DNA of 64,000 nt, taken from positions 62,001 through 126,000 of the forward strand of contig LQXN01000061.1 of assembly GCA_001648575.1 (NCBI GenBank), written 5' to 3'. This document shows positions 26,484 through 35,093 of this stretch, piece after piece; position 1 is the stretch's first letter, and each line of letters opens with the position of its first letter. The notes under the pieces are model-generated. The model was given only the letters and a program-made list of their open reading frames with translations. It was not told the DNA's origin and ran no database searches. Source of the DNA: Sutcliffiella horikoshii DSM 8719. Lineage in GTDB: Bacteria > Bacillota > Bacilli > Bacillales > Bacillaceae_I. The position numbers were made by a program, and so were the translations under genes.

Positions 26484-27812
26484 ATGAATAAATTTTTTAA
26501 AGGCGCATTCCTCCTTGCGATTGCTGCCTTTTTGGGAGAAAGCATAGAATTTATCGTAAATATGGTACTTGCAAATAATCTTGGAGAAGAAGGCATGGGT
26601 TTGTATATGTCTGTTCTCCCCGTCATCTTTCTTGTAGTGGTCATCTCCAGTTTGGAACTGCCAATCTCCATTTCTAAATTTGTTGCCGCCAAGGAGGAGA
26701 AATATCATCAGAGCATGCTACACCATGCGATGAAGCTGACCATTGTATTTACTTTCATGGTACTTATCGTTGCAATGATGATCCTGCCGTTTATTCCCGT
26801 GTTTCAGCATTATCATCCACTAGTAAAATGGCTGATTCTCATCATGATTCCTGTCATCTCCTTTTCCTCGATCGCAAGAGGCTATTTCATGGGACTGCAA
26901 CATATGGGGAAAATCGCAATCTCCAATTTTTTGAGAAAAGTGGTACAGTTGTGCTTGCTTGTCCTGGTGTATCATTTCTTTCATTTTTCCTTGGAGGTTT
27001 CCATTCTAATAGCACTTTGCACATTAGTGGCGACAGAACTGATTGTCTGTCTCTATTTGCTTTATATGTACAGGCTCCAATATATCGAATTGAAGACAAA
27101 GGCTGCCGCCCGCATGGATGGAAGAACGGTAAGGAAAAGTCTCTTGGAGGTGTCGATTCCTACTACAGGCATGCGTTTATTTCATGCGGTGACAAATGCC
27201 ATTCAACCTTTTCTTATAAAAATAGCGCTTGTGAAGGCAGGTTTGAGCCATTCGATAGCCCTTGAGGAATTTGGCCTCCTTGCGGGAGTTGCGCTTACTA
27301 TCGGATTTTTCCCAGGCTTTATCGCACACTCGTTGATGATTGTGTTGATCCCGACGGTTTCCGAAGCGCATGCAAATCATGATTATGCTAAAATGCAGAA
27401 GCTGCTGAAACAAGTGATGATCATAACCTTCTTTTATGGCATTCCAATTGTCATGGTGTTTTACCATTTTGCGATTCCGCTGACAAACGTCTTTTTTGAA
27501 AATTCCCATGCCGCTTCCTATGTACAGCTTTTGTGGCCGTTCTTTCTTTTTCATCTCTTTGTATCCCCGTTGCAGGCCTATCTTATAGGTTTAGGCATGA
27601 TAAAGGATGCCTTTTTACACTCTATCTGGTCCACTTGTATTTCGTTTTTGTTGATGTTCATTCTTGGTTCCTTGCCGAACTTGCAGATGAATGGGGTCAT
27701 ACTTGGGATGAATACAGGGATGGTGCTGCTGACCTTGATGCATTACCTGACTGTATGCAATAAGATCAAGCTAACCCTCTGGCTGAAAAGTGCCGATACA
27801 AGGGCTGCTTGA
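26484..27812 (+). CDS. MOP-superfamily lipid/polysaccharide flippase (SpoVB/YkvU-like)
   Basis: A 442-residue polytopic protein with 12-14 membrane segments. It belongs to the SpoVB/MurJ-related polysaccharide transporter family; LGEEGMGLYMSVLPV and SISKFVAAKEE near the N-terminus are typical of SpoVB paralogs such as YkvU. Members move lipid-linked sugars across the membrane, often for spore cortex or cell wall. GAGGAG lies about 11 bases before the ATG, a long spacing. It stands alone. Confidence 0.85.
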   Translation: MNKFFKGAFLLAIAAFLGESIEFIVNMVLANNLGEEGMGLYMSVLPVIFLVVVISSLELPISISKFVAAKEEKYHQSMLHHAMKLTIVFTFMVLIVAMMILPFIPVFQHYHPLVKWLILIMIPVISFSSIARGYFMGLQHMGKIAISNFLRKVVQLCLLVLVYHFFHFSLEVSILIALCTLVATELIVCLYLLYMYRLQYIELKTKAAARMDGRTVRKSLLEVSIPTTGMRLFHAVTNAIQPFLIKIALVKAGLSHSIALEEFGLLAGVALTIGFFPGFIAHSLMIVLIPTVSEAHANHDYAKMQKLLKQVMIITFFYGIPIVMVFYHFAIPLTNVFFENSHAASYVQLLWPFFLFHLFVSPLQAYLIGLGMIKDAFLHSIWSTCISFLLMFILGSLPNLQMNGVILGMNTGMVLLTLMHYLTVCNKIKLTLWLKSADTRAA

Positions 27813-27865
27813 CTTGTGGGAGATAAAATAATCCGCTTTCAATTGTGCAACTTCTTTTTTATGTG

Positions 27866-27894
27866 TTTACATGCTGGTCCTAGGTCTTTATAAT
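27866..27894 (+). promoter_or_regulatory. SigmaA promoter of the YitT-family gene
   Basis: -35 TTTACA (27866-27871), 17-bp spacer, perfect -10 TATAAT (27889-27894). Confidence 0.75.
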
Positions 27895-27934
27895 CCCAAC
27901 TAGACTGTAAAAATCCAGAGGGAGGCTGACCTTT

Positions 27935-28789
27935 ATGAACAAACAATTAAAAACACTATTATTCTTGCACATTGGTCCTCTTTTTGTTGCGATACATGTT
28001 CATTTTTTCCTTTCACCAAATAGCTTGGCAACAGGGGGAGTCAGCGGACTTTCCATCATATTGAACGATGTTTTCCCGATGCTGTCCATCGGTTTGTTAA
28101 TGTTGATAGTAAACTTGGTTTTATTTGTTGTGGGCTTTCTACTGCTTGGTTTCGGATTTGGAGCAAAAACGATTTATGCCAGTGTCATGCTTTCTGTGAT
28201 GGTATGGCTGTTGGAGGCGCTCTTTCCGATTAGCGGGCCACTAAGTGAGGACATCTTGATTCAGTTGATTATCGGGCAATGTATTGCTGCAGTGGGAATC
28301 GCACTTGTATTCAATCAACGTGCTTCCACGGGGGGAACAGATATTATTGCATTGATTTTAAATAAATATTTTTCTGTGGATATGGGCCGTGGGGTATTGA
28401 TGGCGGATATTTTCATCGCCTTATCATCTATTCTTGTTTTCGGTCCTGAAGTAGGGATGTATGCGGTATTCGGTGTTATCTTAAACGGCTTGGTTATTGA
28501 TTACGTCCTTCAGCAGGTAAACGAAATGCGCGAAGTCGTCATTATCAGCAGTGAAAGTGACAAAATCCGCACCTATATCGTCGGGCAATTGGGCCGTGGG
28601 GCAACGATCCACTATGCAAGAGGTGCATTTACCTCAGATGAAAAAGAAGTCATTACGACGATTTTGAATAAAAAAGATTTCTCTAAATTAAAGAAATACA
28701 TCGGTGCAACGGACCAACAAGCGTTCATCACCGTGCACAACATGAAAGAAATCCTGGGACAAAATTTCAAACAATTGGTGACGAAGTGA
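27935..28789 (+). CDS. YitT-family membrane protein with C-terminal DUF2179 domain
   Basis: A 284-residue protein: about five membrane segments (DUF161, with the typical LATGGVSGLSII and STGGTDIIALIL repeats) and a cytoplasmic alpha/beta DUF2179 domain from about residue 195 (VVIISSESDKI, RGATIHYARGAF). The family is widespread in Bacillus but its transport role is unproven. GGAGG precedes the ATG, and a clean promoter lies upstream. A terminator-like hairpin and a miniature element follow. Confidence 0.88.
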   Translation: MNKQLKTLLFLHIGPLFVAIHVHFFLSPNSLATGGVSGLSIILNDVFPMLSIGLLMLIVNLVLFVVGFLLLGFGFGAKTIYASVMLSVMVWLLEALFPISGPLSEDILIQLIIGQCIAAVGIALVFNQRASTGGTDIIALILNKYFSVDMGRGVLMADIFIALSSILVFGPEVGMYAVFGVILNGLVIDYVLQQVNEMREVVIISSESDKIRTYIVGQLGRGATIHYARGAFTSDEKEVITTILNKKDFSKLKKYIGATDQQAFITVHNMKEILGQNFKQLVTK

Positions 28790-28795
28790 GTGATA

Positions 28796-28850
28796 GGGAC
28801 AGGTCCCTCGACCCCAAAGTGGTGGAGCGGCCTGTCCTTATTTATTTTTT
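28796..28850 (+). terminator. Large-loop terminator after the YitT-family gene
   Basis: GGGACAGG pairs with CCTGTCC across a GC-rich loop, followed by TTATTTATTTTTT. The T-rich tail forms the target duplication of the next element. Confidence 0.55.
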
Positions 28851-28851
28851 A

Positions 28852-29035
28852 GGCTCTTTTCTTAAAGATTGTTGCTATTTATGGATGAAAAGTCGGCATT
28901 TGGACTTTTCATTGTATACATAGTCTTGAATTTGCAAGCAGTATTCTTAGACAACAGTGAAAAGAGCACGACAGTAAGGAGTATATCGGGTTGATTGGAA
29001 AATACGAAGAAGCAACAAAGTATACGAAAACAGCT
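28852..29035 (-). mobile_element. 184-bp GGCT miniature element, inverted copy
   Basis: The same 184-bp sequence as at 26134, in the opposite orientation, starting GGCTCTTTTCTTAAAGATTG on the plus strand. The flanks ATTTTTTA (28844-28851) and ATTTTTAA (29036-29043) are a 7-of-8 duplication. It lies between the YitT terminator and the nitric-oxide synthase gene. Confidence 0.85.
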
Positions 29036-29116
29036 ATTTTTAAGAACCATAAAGTTTCTTTTCTTAAGAGAATATGTTTAAAATGGGGAGAGTGATACTT
29101 ATTTGAGGTGGACATA

Positions 29117-30208
29117 TTGCTAGAAACGAAGGAAGTTCTATTAACAAAAGCAGAGGAATTTATTTTCCAGTGTTTTCATGAACTAGGGAAGCCGGAGGAC
29201 GAATTGTCAGTCAGGCTGCAAACGATTAAGGATGAAATAGATCTTTACGGTTTTTATGAACATACATATGAAGAATTGGCACACGGGGCCAAGATGGCGT
29301 GGCGTAACAGCAATCGATGCATCGGCAGGCTTTTTTGGAATTCGCTTCACGTGTTAGACAGGAGACACTTGGGGACGGAGCAGGACATAGCTGATGCGCT
29401 CCTGCATCACATCGAGTTTGCTACCAACCATGGGAAAATCAGGCCTGCCATCACGATTTTCCGCCAGCAAAAAGAGGCAGGAAAGCAGATGCGTATCTGG
29501 AACCATCAGCTTCTTCGCTATGCAGGCTATGAAACCGAGTACGGTGTGATAGGGGATCCTGCTTCTATCGATTTTACAAAGAAATGTGAGGAACTAGGCT
29601 GGGAGGGTGCCCGCACCCATTTTGATATTCTGCCATTGATTGTGCAAATAGATGGTAAGGAGCCTGAGATTTTTCCTATTCCAAAAGATTTGGTGCTGGA
29701 AGTTCCGATTGAACACCCCGACTACCCTGCTTTCAGCGACCTGGGGTTAAAGTGGTATGGCACTCCATTGATATCCGATATGCGATTGGAGATAGGTGGC
29801 ATTCATTACACGGCTGCACCTTTCAACGGTTGGTATATGGAAACGGAGATCGGTGCAAGGAATTTTGCTGATACGGACAGGTACAATATGCTCCCAAAAG
29901 TCGCATCCTTGATGGGATTAAATACAAACACCAATGCGACAATGTGGAAGGATAAGGCACTGATTGAACTTAATCTAGCGGTGGTCCATTCCTTCAAGGA
30001 GAAGGGAGTCAGCATTGTGGATCACCACACGGCAGCCATGCAGTTCAAGCTCTTTGAGGAGCGGGAAGCGGAAAGCTGCCGTCATGTAACAGGAGAGTGG
30101 GCGTGGCTGATTCCCCCGGTGTCCCCGGCCGCCACTCACATTTTTCATAAATCCTATGAAAATAAGATAGTGTTGCCGAACTATTTTTATCAAGATAAAT
30201 TGTATTGA
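29117..30208 (+). CDS. nos: Nitric-oxide synthase, oxygenase domain only (bacterial NOS)
   Basis: A 363-residue enzyme, the same length as B. subtilis NOS. Cys68 in [11 protein letters not shown] is the heme thiolate; [14 protein letters not shown] contains the Glu that binds L-arginine; the C-terminal tryptophans for pterin contact (WAWLIPP) are present. It makes NO and citrulline from arginine using general cellular reductases, since no reductase domain is fused or adjacent. The start is TTG at 29117, with AGGTGG 5 bases upstream; a GTG at 29108 lies inside that ribosome site. In Bacillus NO protects against oxidative stress. Confidence 0.95.
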   Translation: MLETKEVLLTKAEEFIFQCFHELGKPEDELSVRLQTIKDEIDLYGFYEHTYEELAHGAKMAWRNSNRCIGRLFWNSLHVLDRRHLGTEQDIADALLHHIEFATNHGKIRPAITIFRQQKEAGKQMRIWNHQLLRYAGYETEYGVIGDPASIDFTKKCEELGWEGARTHFDILPLIVQIDGKEPEIFPIPKDLVLEVPIEHPDYPAFSDLGLKWYGTPLISDMRLEIGGIHYTAAPFNGWYMETEIGARNFADTDRYNMLPKVASLMGLNTNTNATMWKDKALIELNLAVVHSFKEKGVSIVDHHTAAMQFKLFEEREAESCRHVTGEWAWLIPPVSPAATHIFHKSYENKIVLPNYFYQDKLY

Positions 30209-30214
30209 ATGTGG

Positions 30215-30250
30215 AGCCTTTCCCTTTGTTGCAGGGGAGGGGCTTTTTTG
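30215..30250 (+). terminator. Terminator after nos
   Basis: AGCCTTTCCCT pairs imperfectly with AGGGGAGGGGCT, followed by TTTTTTG. Confidence 0.65.
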
Positions 30251-30293
30251 GGTTTTGAGTAGGGCGGGATGTGGGACCGTCGGATTTACCCCA

Positions 30294-30324
30294 CAAAAAA
30301 ACGGGCCCCATCCGGAGCCCGTTA
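30294..30324 (-). terminator. Terminator of mreBH
   Basis: On the minus strand AACGGGCTCC pairs with GGGGCCCGTT, then TTTTTT. It lies 25 bases past the mreBH stop. Confidence 0.85.
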
Positions 30325-30348
30325 CCCTCAAACTTATTAAACTACCAA

Positions 30349-31356
30349 TCAAGTAGCAGCCTTCTGCAACTTATGGATAACTGTTAATGATTTACCTGTA
30401 CCGATTGCTACAGACTCTAACGGGTTTGGAGCAAGATATACAGGAACGACGATTTCGTTGCTTAGCCATTCTTGCATGCCGTTCATGAGCGCTCCTCCGC
30501 CAGTGATGATGACTCCTCGGTCCACGATGTCCCCACTTAATTCTGGTGGGCAATCTTCAAGAGTAGCGCGGATTGCTTCCAGGATATGAAGAAGAGATTC
30601 TTTGATCGCTTTTTGGATTTCAGTAGAGTGCAGTTCAATGGTTTTCGGCAGTCCTGTTACAAGGTCACGCCCACGGATTTCCATTGTAAGGTCTTCGTGG
30701 TCAACAAGTGCATAGCCGATTGTCATTTTGATTTGTTCAGCAGTACGCTCACCAATCAACAGGTTGTAGTTTTTTCGTACGTAATGAACGATATCATCAT
30801 CAAATTGATCTCCACCTACACGGATGGAGTTGCAGGAAACTACACCACCGTAAGAAATGATGGCAACTTCGGTTGTACCGCCACCGATATCCACTACCAC
30901 GTTAGCCACAGGCTCATCTACAGGGAGGTCTGCCCCGATTGCAGCTGCAACAGGCTCTTCTATCAAGTGAACATGCTTTGCGCCACAGTTTTTTACAGCG
31001 TCTTGAATTGCGCGACGCTCAACAGATGTGGAACCAGATGGTGTACAAACCACTACACTTGGTTTACGGATGGAGAAGCCCATCGCTTTGCTCGCTTTTT
31101 TCATGATTTGTTTTAACATGCTTGTCGTGATGTCGAAATCTGCGATAACGCCATCCTTTAATGGTCGAACGGCCACGATTCTTCCCGGTGTCTTCCCGAT
31201 CATGTTTTTTGCTTCTGTTCCCACCGCAAGCACGGCCTTTGTTTCTAAGTCAATCGCTACAACGGACGGTTCATTGAACACAATCCCTTTACTTTTACTA
31301 TAAACCAGCGTATTTGCTGTACCTAAGTCGATCCCAATTTCAGTTGTTGAAAACAT
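30349..31356 (-). CDS. mreBH: Rod-shape actin homologue MreBH
   Basis: A 335-residue MreB-family protein, the length of B. subtilis MreBH, which it resembles closely across the whole sequence ([13 protein letters not shown] start, [40 protein letters not shown]). It forms membrane-bound filaments that guide lateral-wall hydrolase activity (LytE in B. subtilis). The ATG at 31356 follows GGGTGGA with 7-base spacing. It stands alone, as mreBH does, away from the mreBCD operon. On the minus strand ACCCCC at 31430-31435 resembles the -35 of SigI promoters, known to drive mreBH, but a matching -10 is not evident. Confidence 0.93.
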   Translation of the reverse strand: MFSTTEIGIDLGTANTLVYSKSKGIVFNEPSVVAIDLETKAVLAVGTEAKNMIGKTPGRIVAVRPLKDGVIADFDITTSMLKQIMKKASKAMGFSIRKPSVVVCTPSGSTSVERRAIQDAVKNCGAKHVHLIEEPVAAAIGADLPVDEPVANVVVDIGGGTTEVAIISYGGVVSCNSIRVGGDQFDDDIVHYVRKNYNLLIGERTAEQIKMTIGYALVDHEDLTMEIRGRDLVTGLPKTIELHSTEIQKAIKESLLHILEAIRATLEDCPPELSGDIVDRGVIITGGGALMNGMQEWLSNEIVVPVYLAPNPLESVAIGTGKSLTVIHKLQKAAT

Positions 31357-31570
31357 AGTTAATCCACCCAATCGTTTAGTTAGTTAGTTTAGGTCTCCTA
31401 TATACCTTCTGAGAAGAATGTCGTTTTGTGGGGGTAAAAATACAAGAATAATATGGTAATATAGAAGCGAAGGAAAAGGGGAGCCTTCTTACCTAATCAG
31501 ATACTTAAGATTGATGGATTTTATTGGATGTTTATGTTATATTCTAGAAAAAAACGGGGAATCACAGCCT

Positions 31571-32137
31571 ATGAATAAATCGAAAAATGATAATGAATTA
31601 GATGAGTCACAAGAAAAGAGTTTTTGGGACTTCTCCCCGGTTACCTTTTTCTTATGCATGCTTACATTAATCGTGGGGGTCATCACCGTACTTAGTTTCT
31701 ATGATGGGTTCCAAGTGAAAAAACAGGAACGTATAGCGGCATATGTCAATGAAATGAATGAGCTGCTGAGAAAAAGTGAACAATATTCTGGTTTGATGAA
31801 AGATAAATTAGATAATGGAAGTTCTCCTTCTTTTTCAGTAGAAGATGAGAAAGAGTTCCGTGAACTGATGCAGGCCGCCCCTCAAATCGAGGCGCCATCA
31901 GGGTGGCAAGGGCATAAAGAAGCAGCAACTGAGCTGATATCGGAGAGGTATATGTTCTTTTATCATTATTTTCATGGTACCGCCATCGAGGGAAAAGGAA
32001 TCGAAGACGTTTATTCAAGACTTGATGCATTAGAGAGCAAAGAGAAGGAGATTCTCCTTTCATCTTTTGACGCTTCGGAAATCCCTTATCAGGAAACGGA
32101 AGAGGGAAAGATTACTTTTTCCATTAAATCATACTAA
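31571..32137 (+). CDS. Single-pass membrane protein of unknown function
   Basis: A 188-residue protein: a charged N-terminus of about 25 residues, one membrane segment (about 27-50, TFFLCMLTLIVGVITVLSF), then an extracellular helical domain rich in Glu and Lys. I do not recognise the family. The ATG at 31571 follows GGGGA at a long distance; an upstream in-frame ATG at 31511 is possible but has no ribosome site. It diverges from mreBH and ends in a terminator shared with the sortase gene. Confidence 0.65.
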   Translation: MNKSKNDNELDESQEKSFWDFSPVTFFLCMLTLIVGVITVLSFYDGFQVKKQERIAAYVNEMNELLRKSEQYSGLMKDKLDNGSSPSFSVEDEKEFRELMQAAPQIEAPSGWQGHKEAATELISERYMFFYHYFHGTAIEGKGIEDVYSRLDALESKEKEILLSSFDASEIPYQETEEGKITFSIKSY

Positions 32138-32180
32138 AAAAACCTGGATTTCTCATTTTCGAGAGATTCAGGTTTCTTTT
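32136..32180. terminator. Bidirectional terminator overlapping the sortase stop region
   Basis: AAACCTGGATTTCTC pairs with GAGAGATTCAGGTTT around ATTTTC, with A and T tracts on the two sides. The right arm is inside the 3' end of the sortase gene. Confidence 0.75.
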
Positions 32181-32845
32181 AATTCCGAGTAAATCACAAG
32201 GCGTTCTTCATGATTGTTTGTTTTACGGTCATAAAGCCCTGTGCAAGTGATTAAATTCAATTGTTTGTTATTGGCAGGGCCGAAGATGCTTCTTATAGGT
32301 GCTGCGTCATATGGATAGGATTCCTTTTTCTTCACCACAAAGATTAAGGTTTCCTTACCATCATCCACCAAAATTTCATCCCCAACTTCTAAATCTTTCA
32401 AATCAAAAAAAACAGCAGGGCCAGTAAAATCGTCTACATGTGCAGCCAAGACAGCGTTCCCGTATCCTCCTGGCTTGGTGCCAGGTTCAAACCACGCTAC
32501 TGTTTCTCCATCTTCCGGAACCGCCATTGCGCCAGTGCCTTCATCAATGGCAAAGGGTTCTATTACTGCATCGACGGAAATTGCAGGTATGGTTAACCGG
32601 GTGGGGGTTATAGCTGTATTAGTTTTTCTTTCTGACTTTGGATTATCGGCTCTATCTTCCTCGGGGGCATTTCCTTGAGCCTCATTTTCCTCTGTATAGG
32701 AAGCGATTTCTTCCGCTGGAGCATTTGTAGACTCCGGCGGAAGGTTGTTTGTAGCTTCTTCTTGAACAAAAGGTGTACAAGCTGTAAAAAATAGTAACAG
32801 TGATCCTAAAAGAATTAGAAGTTTACTATTGTTTTTGTGCTGCAA
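32168..32845 (-). CDS. Class F-type sortase with lipoprotein-like signal
   Basis: A 225-residue sortase. A hydrophobic segment ends LLFFTAC at Cys23, a possible lipobox, then an acidic, Pro-rich linker to residue 78 and the sortase barrel. The catalytic residues are His136 (LAAHVDD), Cys201 (LITCTG) and Arg215 (EERLVIYS). The start is TTG at 32845 with GGAG 9 bases upstream; an in-frame TTG at 32860 also exists. It overlaps the end of the preceding gene by 20 bases, so translation is coupled and that protein is the likely substrate. It should attach it to cell wall or another amine acceptor. Confidence 0.88.
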   Translation of the reverse strand: MQHKNNSKLLILLGSLLLFFTACTPFVQEEATNNLPPESTNAPAEEIASYTEENEAQGNAPEEDRADNPKSERKTNTAITPTRLTIPAISVDAVIEPFAIDEGTGAMAVPEDGETVAWFEPGTKPGGYGNAVLAAHVDDFTGPAVFFDLKDLEVGDEILVDDGKETLIFVVKKKESYPYDAAPIRSIFGPANNKQLNLITCTGLYDRKTNNHEERLVIYSELKET

Positions 32846-33629
32846 AGCGGCGCACTCCAACTATCGCTGCTCCAACCACCATAAGTCCAGCAATCAAAGC
32901 CCAAGAGTTGATGCCATTGGATTGTGATGCGCCGCCCATCCCTGTATGGGGCATCTCGCTTGGCATCATTGTATTATCTTCTAAAAGTAAAACTTCAATG
33001 CTGTCTACTGTATTAATAGCGTAAACGGAGTATACTTTATTTTCCTCAAGCATTGTTCCGGATAAATCTAATACTTGGTCTCCAGCGTCAGCTGTACGGA
33101 CTTCCAAGTCGTAAGTTCCTGCATCAAGTGTCATGTAATCAGTTACTGCTTTAAATTCTGCACCGGAGAATACATCATCACCATCGATCAAGCCAACATT
33201 CACTGCCGGAGCGTCAGGCGAGAAGTGACCCACACGAATTTTTGATTGTCCTTCTGCAACCATGTTGTCATCCGTTGTAACAGAAAGTTCAAGGTTCTCT
33301 AGCGTGTTGATTGCTGCCACTGTATAAGACATACCAGCCTCCACCGTCAGATCAGCAGCGATGACAGGGTCGGCTTGGCCCATTGTTCCAGCTGCATAAA
33401 TTTCAACCTCGTGCGTTCCTGCAGGCAGATTCATATAATCAGTAGCCGCTTTGAATTCCGCATTTTCCACAGTTGCTTCACCATTTACATAAACATCAAC
33501 TGCCGGGGCATCTGGGGAAGCATGAATAATACGGACCATAGCATGATCATCCGCATTTGCAATGTTTCCCAACACGGAAAATGCCAAAATACTAGCGATA
33601 CCTGCAAGCAATAAACGTAACTTTTTCAA
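32826..33629 (-). CDS. Secreted two-repeat DUF4397 protein with MPHTG sorting signal
   Basis: A 267-residue cell-surface protein. The signal peptide (1-27, ending ANA) is followed by two copies of a DUF4397 beta domain (about 30-125 and 128-218); both contain PDAPAV and AEFKA-TDYM strings. The C-terminus is a sorting signal: MPHTG (226-230), a linker, a membrane segment (242-259) and a basic VRRF tail. MPHTG differs from LPxTG. Its own sortase gene follows and overlaps, so the two form a dedicated pair. The binding target of the DUF4397 domains is unknown. Confidence 0.9.
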   Translation of the reverse strand: MKKLRLLLAGIASILAFSVLGNIANADDHAMVRIIHASPDAPAVDVYVNGEATVENAEFKAATDYMNLPAGTHEVEIYAAGTMGQADPVIAADLTVEAGMSYTVAAINTLENLELSVTTDDNMVAEGQSKIRVGHFSPDAPAVNVGLIDGDDVFSGAEFKAVTDYMTLDAGTYDLEVRTADAGDQVLDLSGTMLEENKVYSVYAINTVDSIEVLLLEDNTMMPSEMPHTGMGGASQSNGINSWALIAGLMVVGAAIVGVRRFAAQKQ

Positions 33630-33658
33630 TCAAATCTCTCCCTTTTGTATAATTTATG

Positions 33659-33682
33659 TACAGGTGATGTTCATCTCCTGTA
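33659..33682. promoter_or_regulatory. 24-bp near-perfect palindrome before the sortase-substrate operon
   Basis: TACAGGTGATG (33659-33669) and CATCTCCTGTA (33672-33682) form a palindrome with one mismatch and a 2-base centre, 30 bases upstream of the DUF4397 gene start, flanked by TTATAC-like -10 sequences on the minus strand. It fits an operator for a dimeric repressor better than a terminator. Confidence 0.5.
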
Positions 33683-33818
33683 TAACAAATATATACCACG
33701 ATATCTTGAATTAAAACTAATAATGTGTTCATGAATGTGTTTTTGAAAATGAAAGTTTTGTTTTATAAGAGGATACTGCGGGTATTACAACTCTATAAAC
33801 CTGAGGAGGCGATTATTT

Positions 33819-33932
33819 ATGGGAAAACTATTCCGAAGAGTGTTCATTGCCGTGTTACCTATCTTAGTAAAAGAGGGTTTTAAATACTATAAGGAAAGAA
33901 AAAACACATCCTCAAGTACAAAAAGTGCATAG
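33819..33932 (+). CDS. 37-residue basic microprotein
   Basis: GAGGAGG lies 9 bases before the ATG. The product begins MGKLFRRVFIAVLPILVKEG and ends in a Lys/Ser-rich tail; it is a short amphipathic helix with a basic end, likely membrane-associated. Function unknown. It is followed by the 105-residue gene 32 bases later, so the two are probably co-transcribed. Confidence 0.6.
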   Translation: MGKLFRRVFIAVLPILVKEGFKYYKERKNTSSSTKSA

Positions 33933-33964
33933 AGGAATGTGAACTTTGACGGGAGGGAATCCTC

Positions 33965-34282
33965 ATGGAACGACATACGTACTATGTCACAATGGAAACT
34001 GGTCAAATACACAGGGAGCCATTCGATGATCAGGTAAAATATTATGAAGTGTTTGCTACAGAACCTGAGATACACGAGATTGAGAGACTTTTCGAAGATC
34101 TTCATATTACGGAATACAGCCCTGATGCGTACACAAGTCCCCTTAATGAAAAGAAAACACAAACGCATAGGGATAAGCAGCAGTTGATCTTGGACAAAAT
34201 CTTTGTATTGATCAATGAATATGGGACGGAAGAAACAAAAGAAGAAATTCGTACGATGAATGGACTTAACCAGCGTGTATAA
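33965..34282 (+). CDS. Conserved-looking hypothetical protein, 105 residues
   Basis: A soluble acidic protein of 105 residues starting MERHTYYVTMETGQIHREP, with a predicted beta hairpin followed by helices (EPEIHEIERLFEDL; LILDKIFVLINEYG). GGGAGG precedes the ATG. The terminator stem overlaps its last codons. I do not recognise the family with certainty. Confidence 0.7.
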   Translation: MERHTYYVTMETGQIHREPFDDQVKYYEVFATEPEIHEIERLFEDLHITEYSPDAYTSPLNEKKTQTHRDKQQLILDKIFVLINEYGTEETKEEIRTMNGLNQRV

Positions 34283-34299
34283 GGAGCGCTGGTTTTTTT
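34268..34299 (+). terminator. Terminator overlapping the 105-residue gene's stop
   Basis: AACCAGCG (34268-34275) pairs with CGCTGGTT (34287-34294), then TTTTT. Confidence 0.85.
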
Positions 34300-34405
34300 A
34301 TGGGGGTATCTTCATAGATTGGTAGCTTCAGACCATGAATATGTACAATATGGAATAATAATTCTGGAGAAAAGACCTATTTTCACCTGGGGCTTTGTGT
34401 TTCCG

Positions 34406-34434
34406 TTGAAAGTCTCGTTCGTCCGCGTTAGACT
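34406..34434 (+). promoter_or_regulatory. Promoter of the Nudix gene
   Basis: -35 TTGAAA (34406-34411), 17-bp spacer, -10 TAGACT (34429-34434), 31 bases before the start codon. Confidence 0.6.
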
Positions 34435-34464
34435 AGGTAAAAAAGTAGTGTTAGGAGTCTTCCT

Positions 34465-34914
34465 ATGATAAATAAACAAAAACCAATCAGCATGTATCCT
34501 GCCGTGGCAGTGATTATTTTTGATGAACAAAAACGAATTCTTTTACAAAGAAGAGCGGACGTGGGCTTATGGACAATCCCTGCCGGCCATGTGGAGCCTG
34601 GTGAAACAGTAGAGGAAGCGGCTGTGCGAGAGGTTTACCAGGATACGGGCCTGAATGTCGATCCGCATCGCCTGATTGGAGTCTATTCCGATCCAGAATC
34701 GCAAACCTTTGAATATCCTGATGGACGATTAGTCCAATTTGTCACCTCCTATTTTGAAGCGGAGATTACAGGGGGGACTACTTCCAAGAAGGATCCAGCC
34801 CTGATCGAACTAAAGTTCTTCGCACCAAACAAGCTGCCGCACGACCTGCTGCCGATGCACCCAAGATGGCTCGTAGACGCATTCTCTGATCGCCGTGAAG
34901 CATTCGTACGATAA
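34465..34914 (+). CDS. Nudix hydrolase with altered Nudix box
   Basis: A 149-residue Nudix-fold protein. The box runs from Gly41 to Gly62: GHVEPGE, then REVYQDTG. The canonical REUxEExGU has two glutamates after the variable position; here they are Gln59 and Asp60, while Glu47 and Glu56 remain. Activity may be retained through Asp60 or lost. Nudix enzymes hydrolyse nucleoside diphosphate derivatives; the substrate is unknown. GGAG precedes the ATG and a good promoter lies upstream. A strong terminator follows. Confidence 0.88.
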   Translation: MINKQKPISMYPAVAVIIFDEQKRILLQRRADVGLWTIPAGHVEPGETVEEAAVREVYQDTGLNVDPHRLIGVYSDPESQTFEYPDGRLVQFVTSYFEAEITGGTTSKKDPALIELKFFAPNKLPHDLLPMHPRWLVDAFSDRREAFVR

Positions 34915-34988
34915 GAAAGAAGACAACGGGAATTGTTGATTTGCTGACACGTCATTTTTGCTTAACTATTAAGTATTCGACGTTAACT

Positions 34989-35031
34989 AAAAAAATCCTT
35001 GAGGGGTCTGACCCCCTCAAGGATTTTTTTT
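34989..35031. terminator. Long bidirectional terminator
   Basis: AAAAATCCTTGAGGGG pairs with CCCCTCAAGGATTTTT around TCTGAC, with further Ts. It serves the Nudix gene and the purine permease gene. Confidence 0.92.
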
Positions 35032-35093
35032 CAACAGCTTTCAATATCCCTTACAAATATATATAAATCAATCTCAAATCATTCTTAAATCCA

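Noticed and set aside
31420-31440. SigI promoter for mreBH
   Set aside because: ACCCCC is present on the minus strand at 31430-31435, but no CGAA -10 follows at a suitable distance, so it is only noted within the gene entry.
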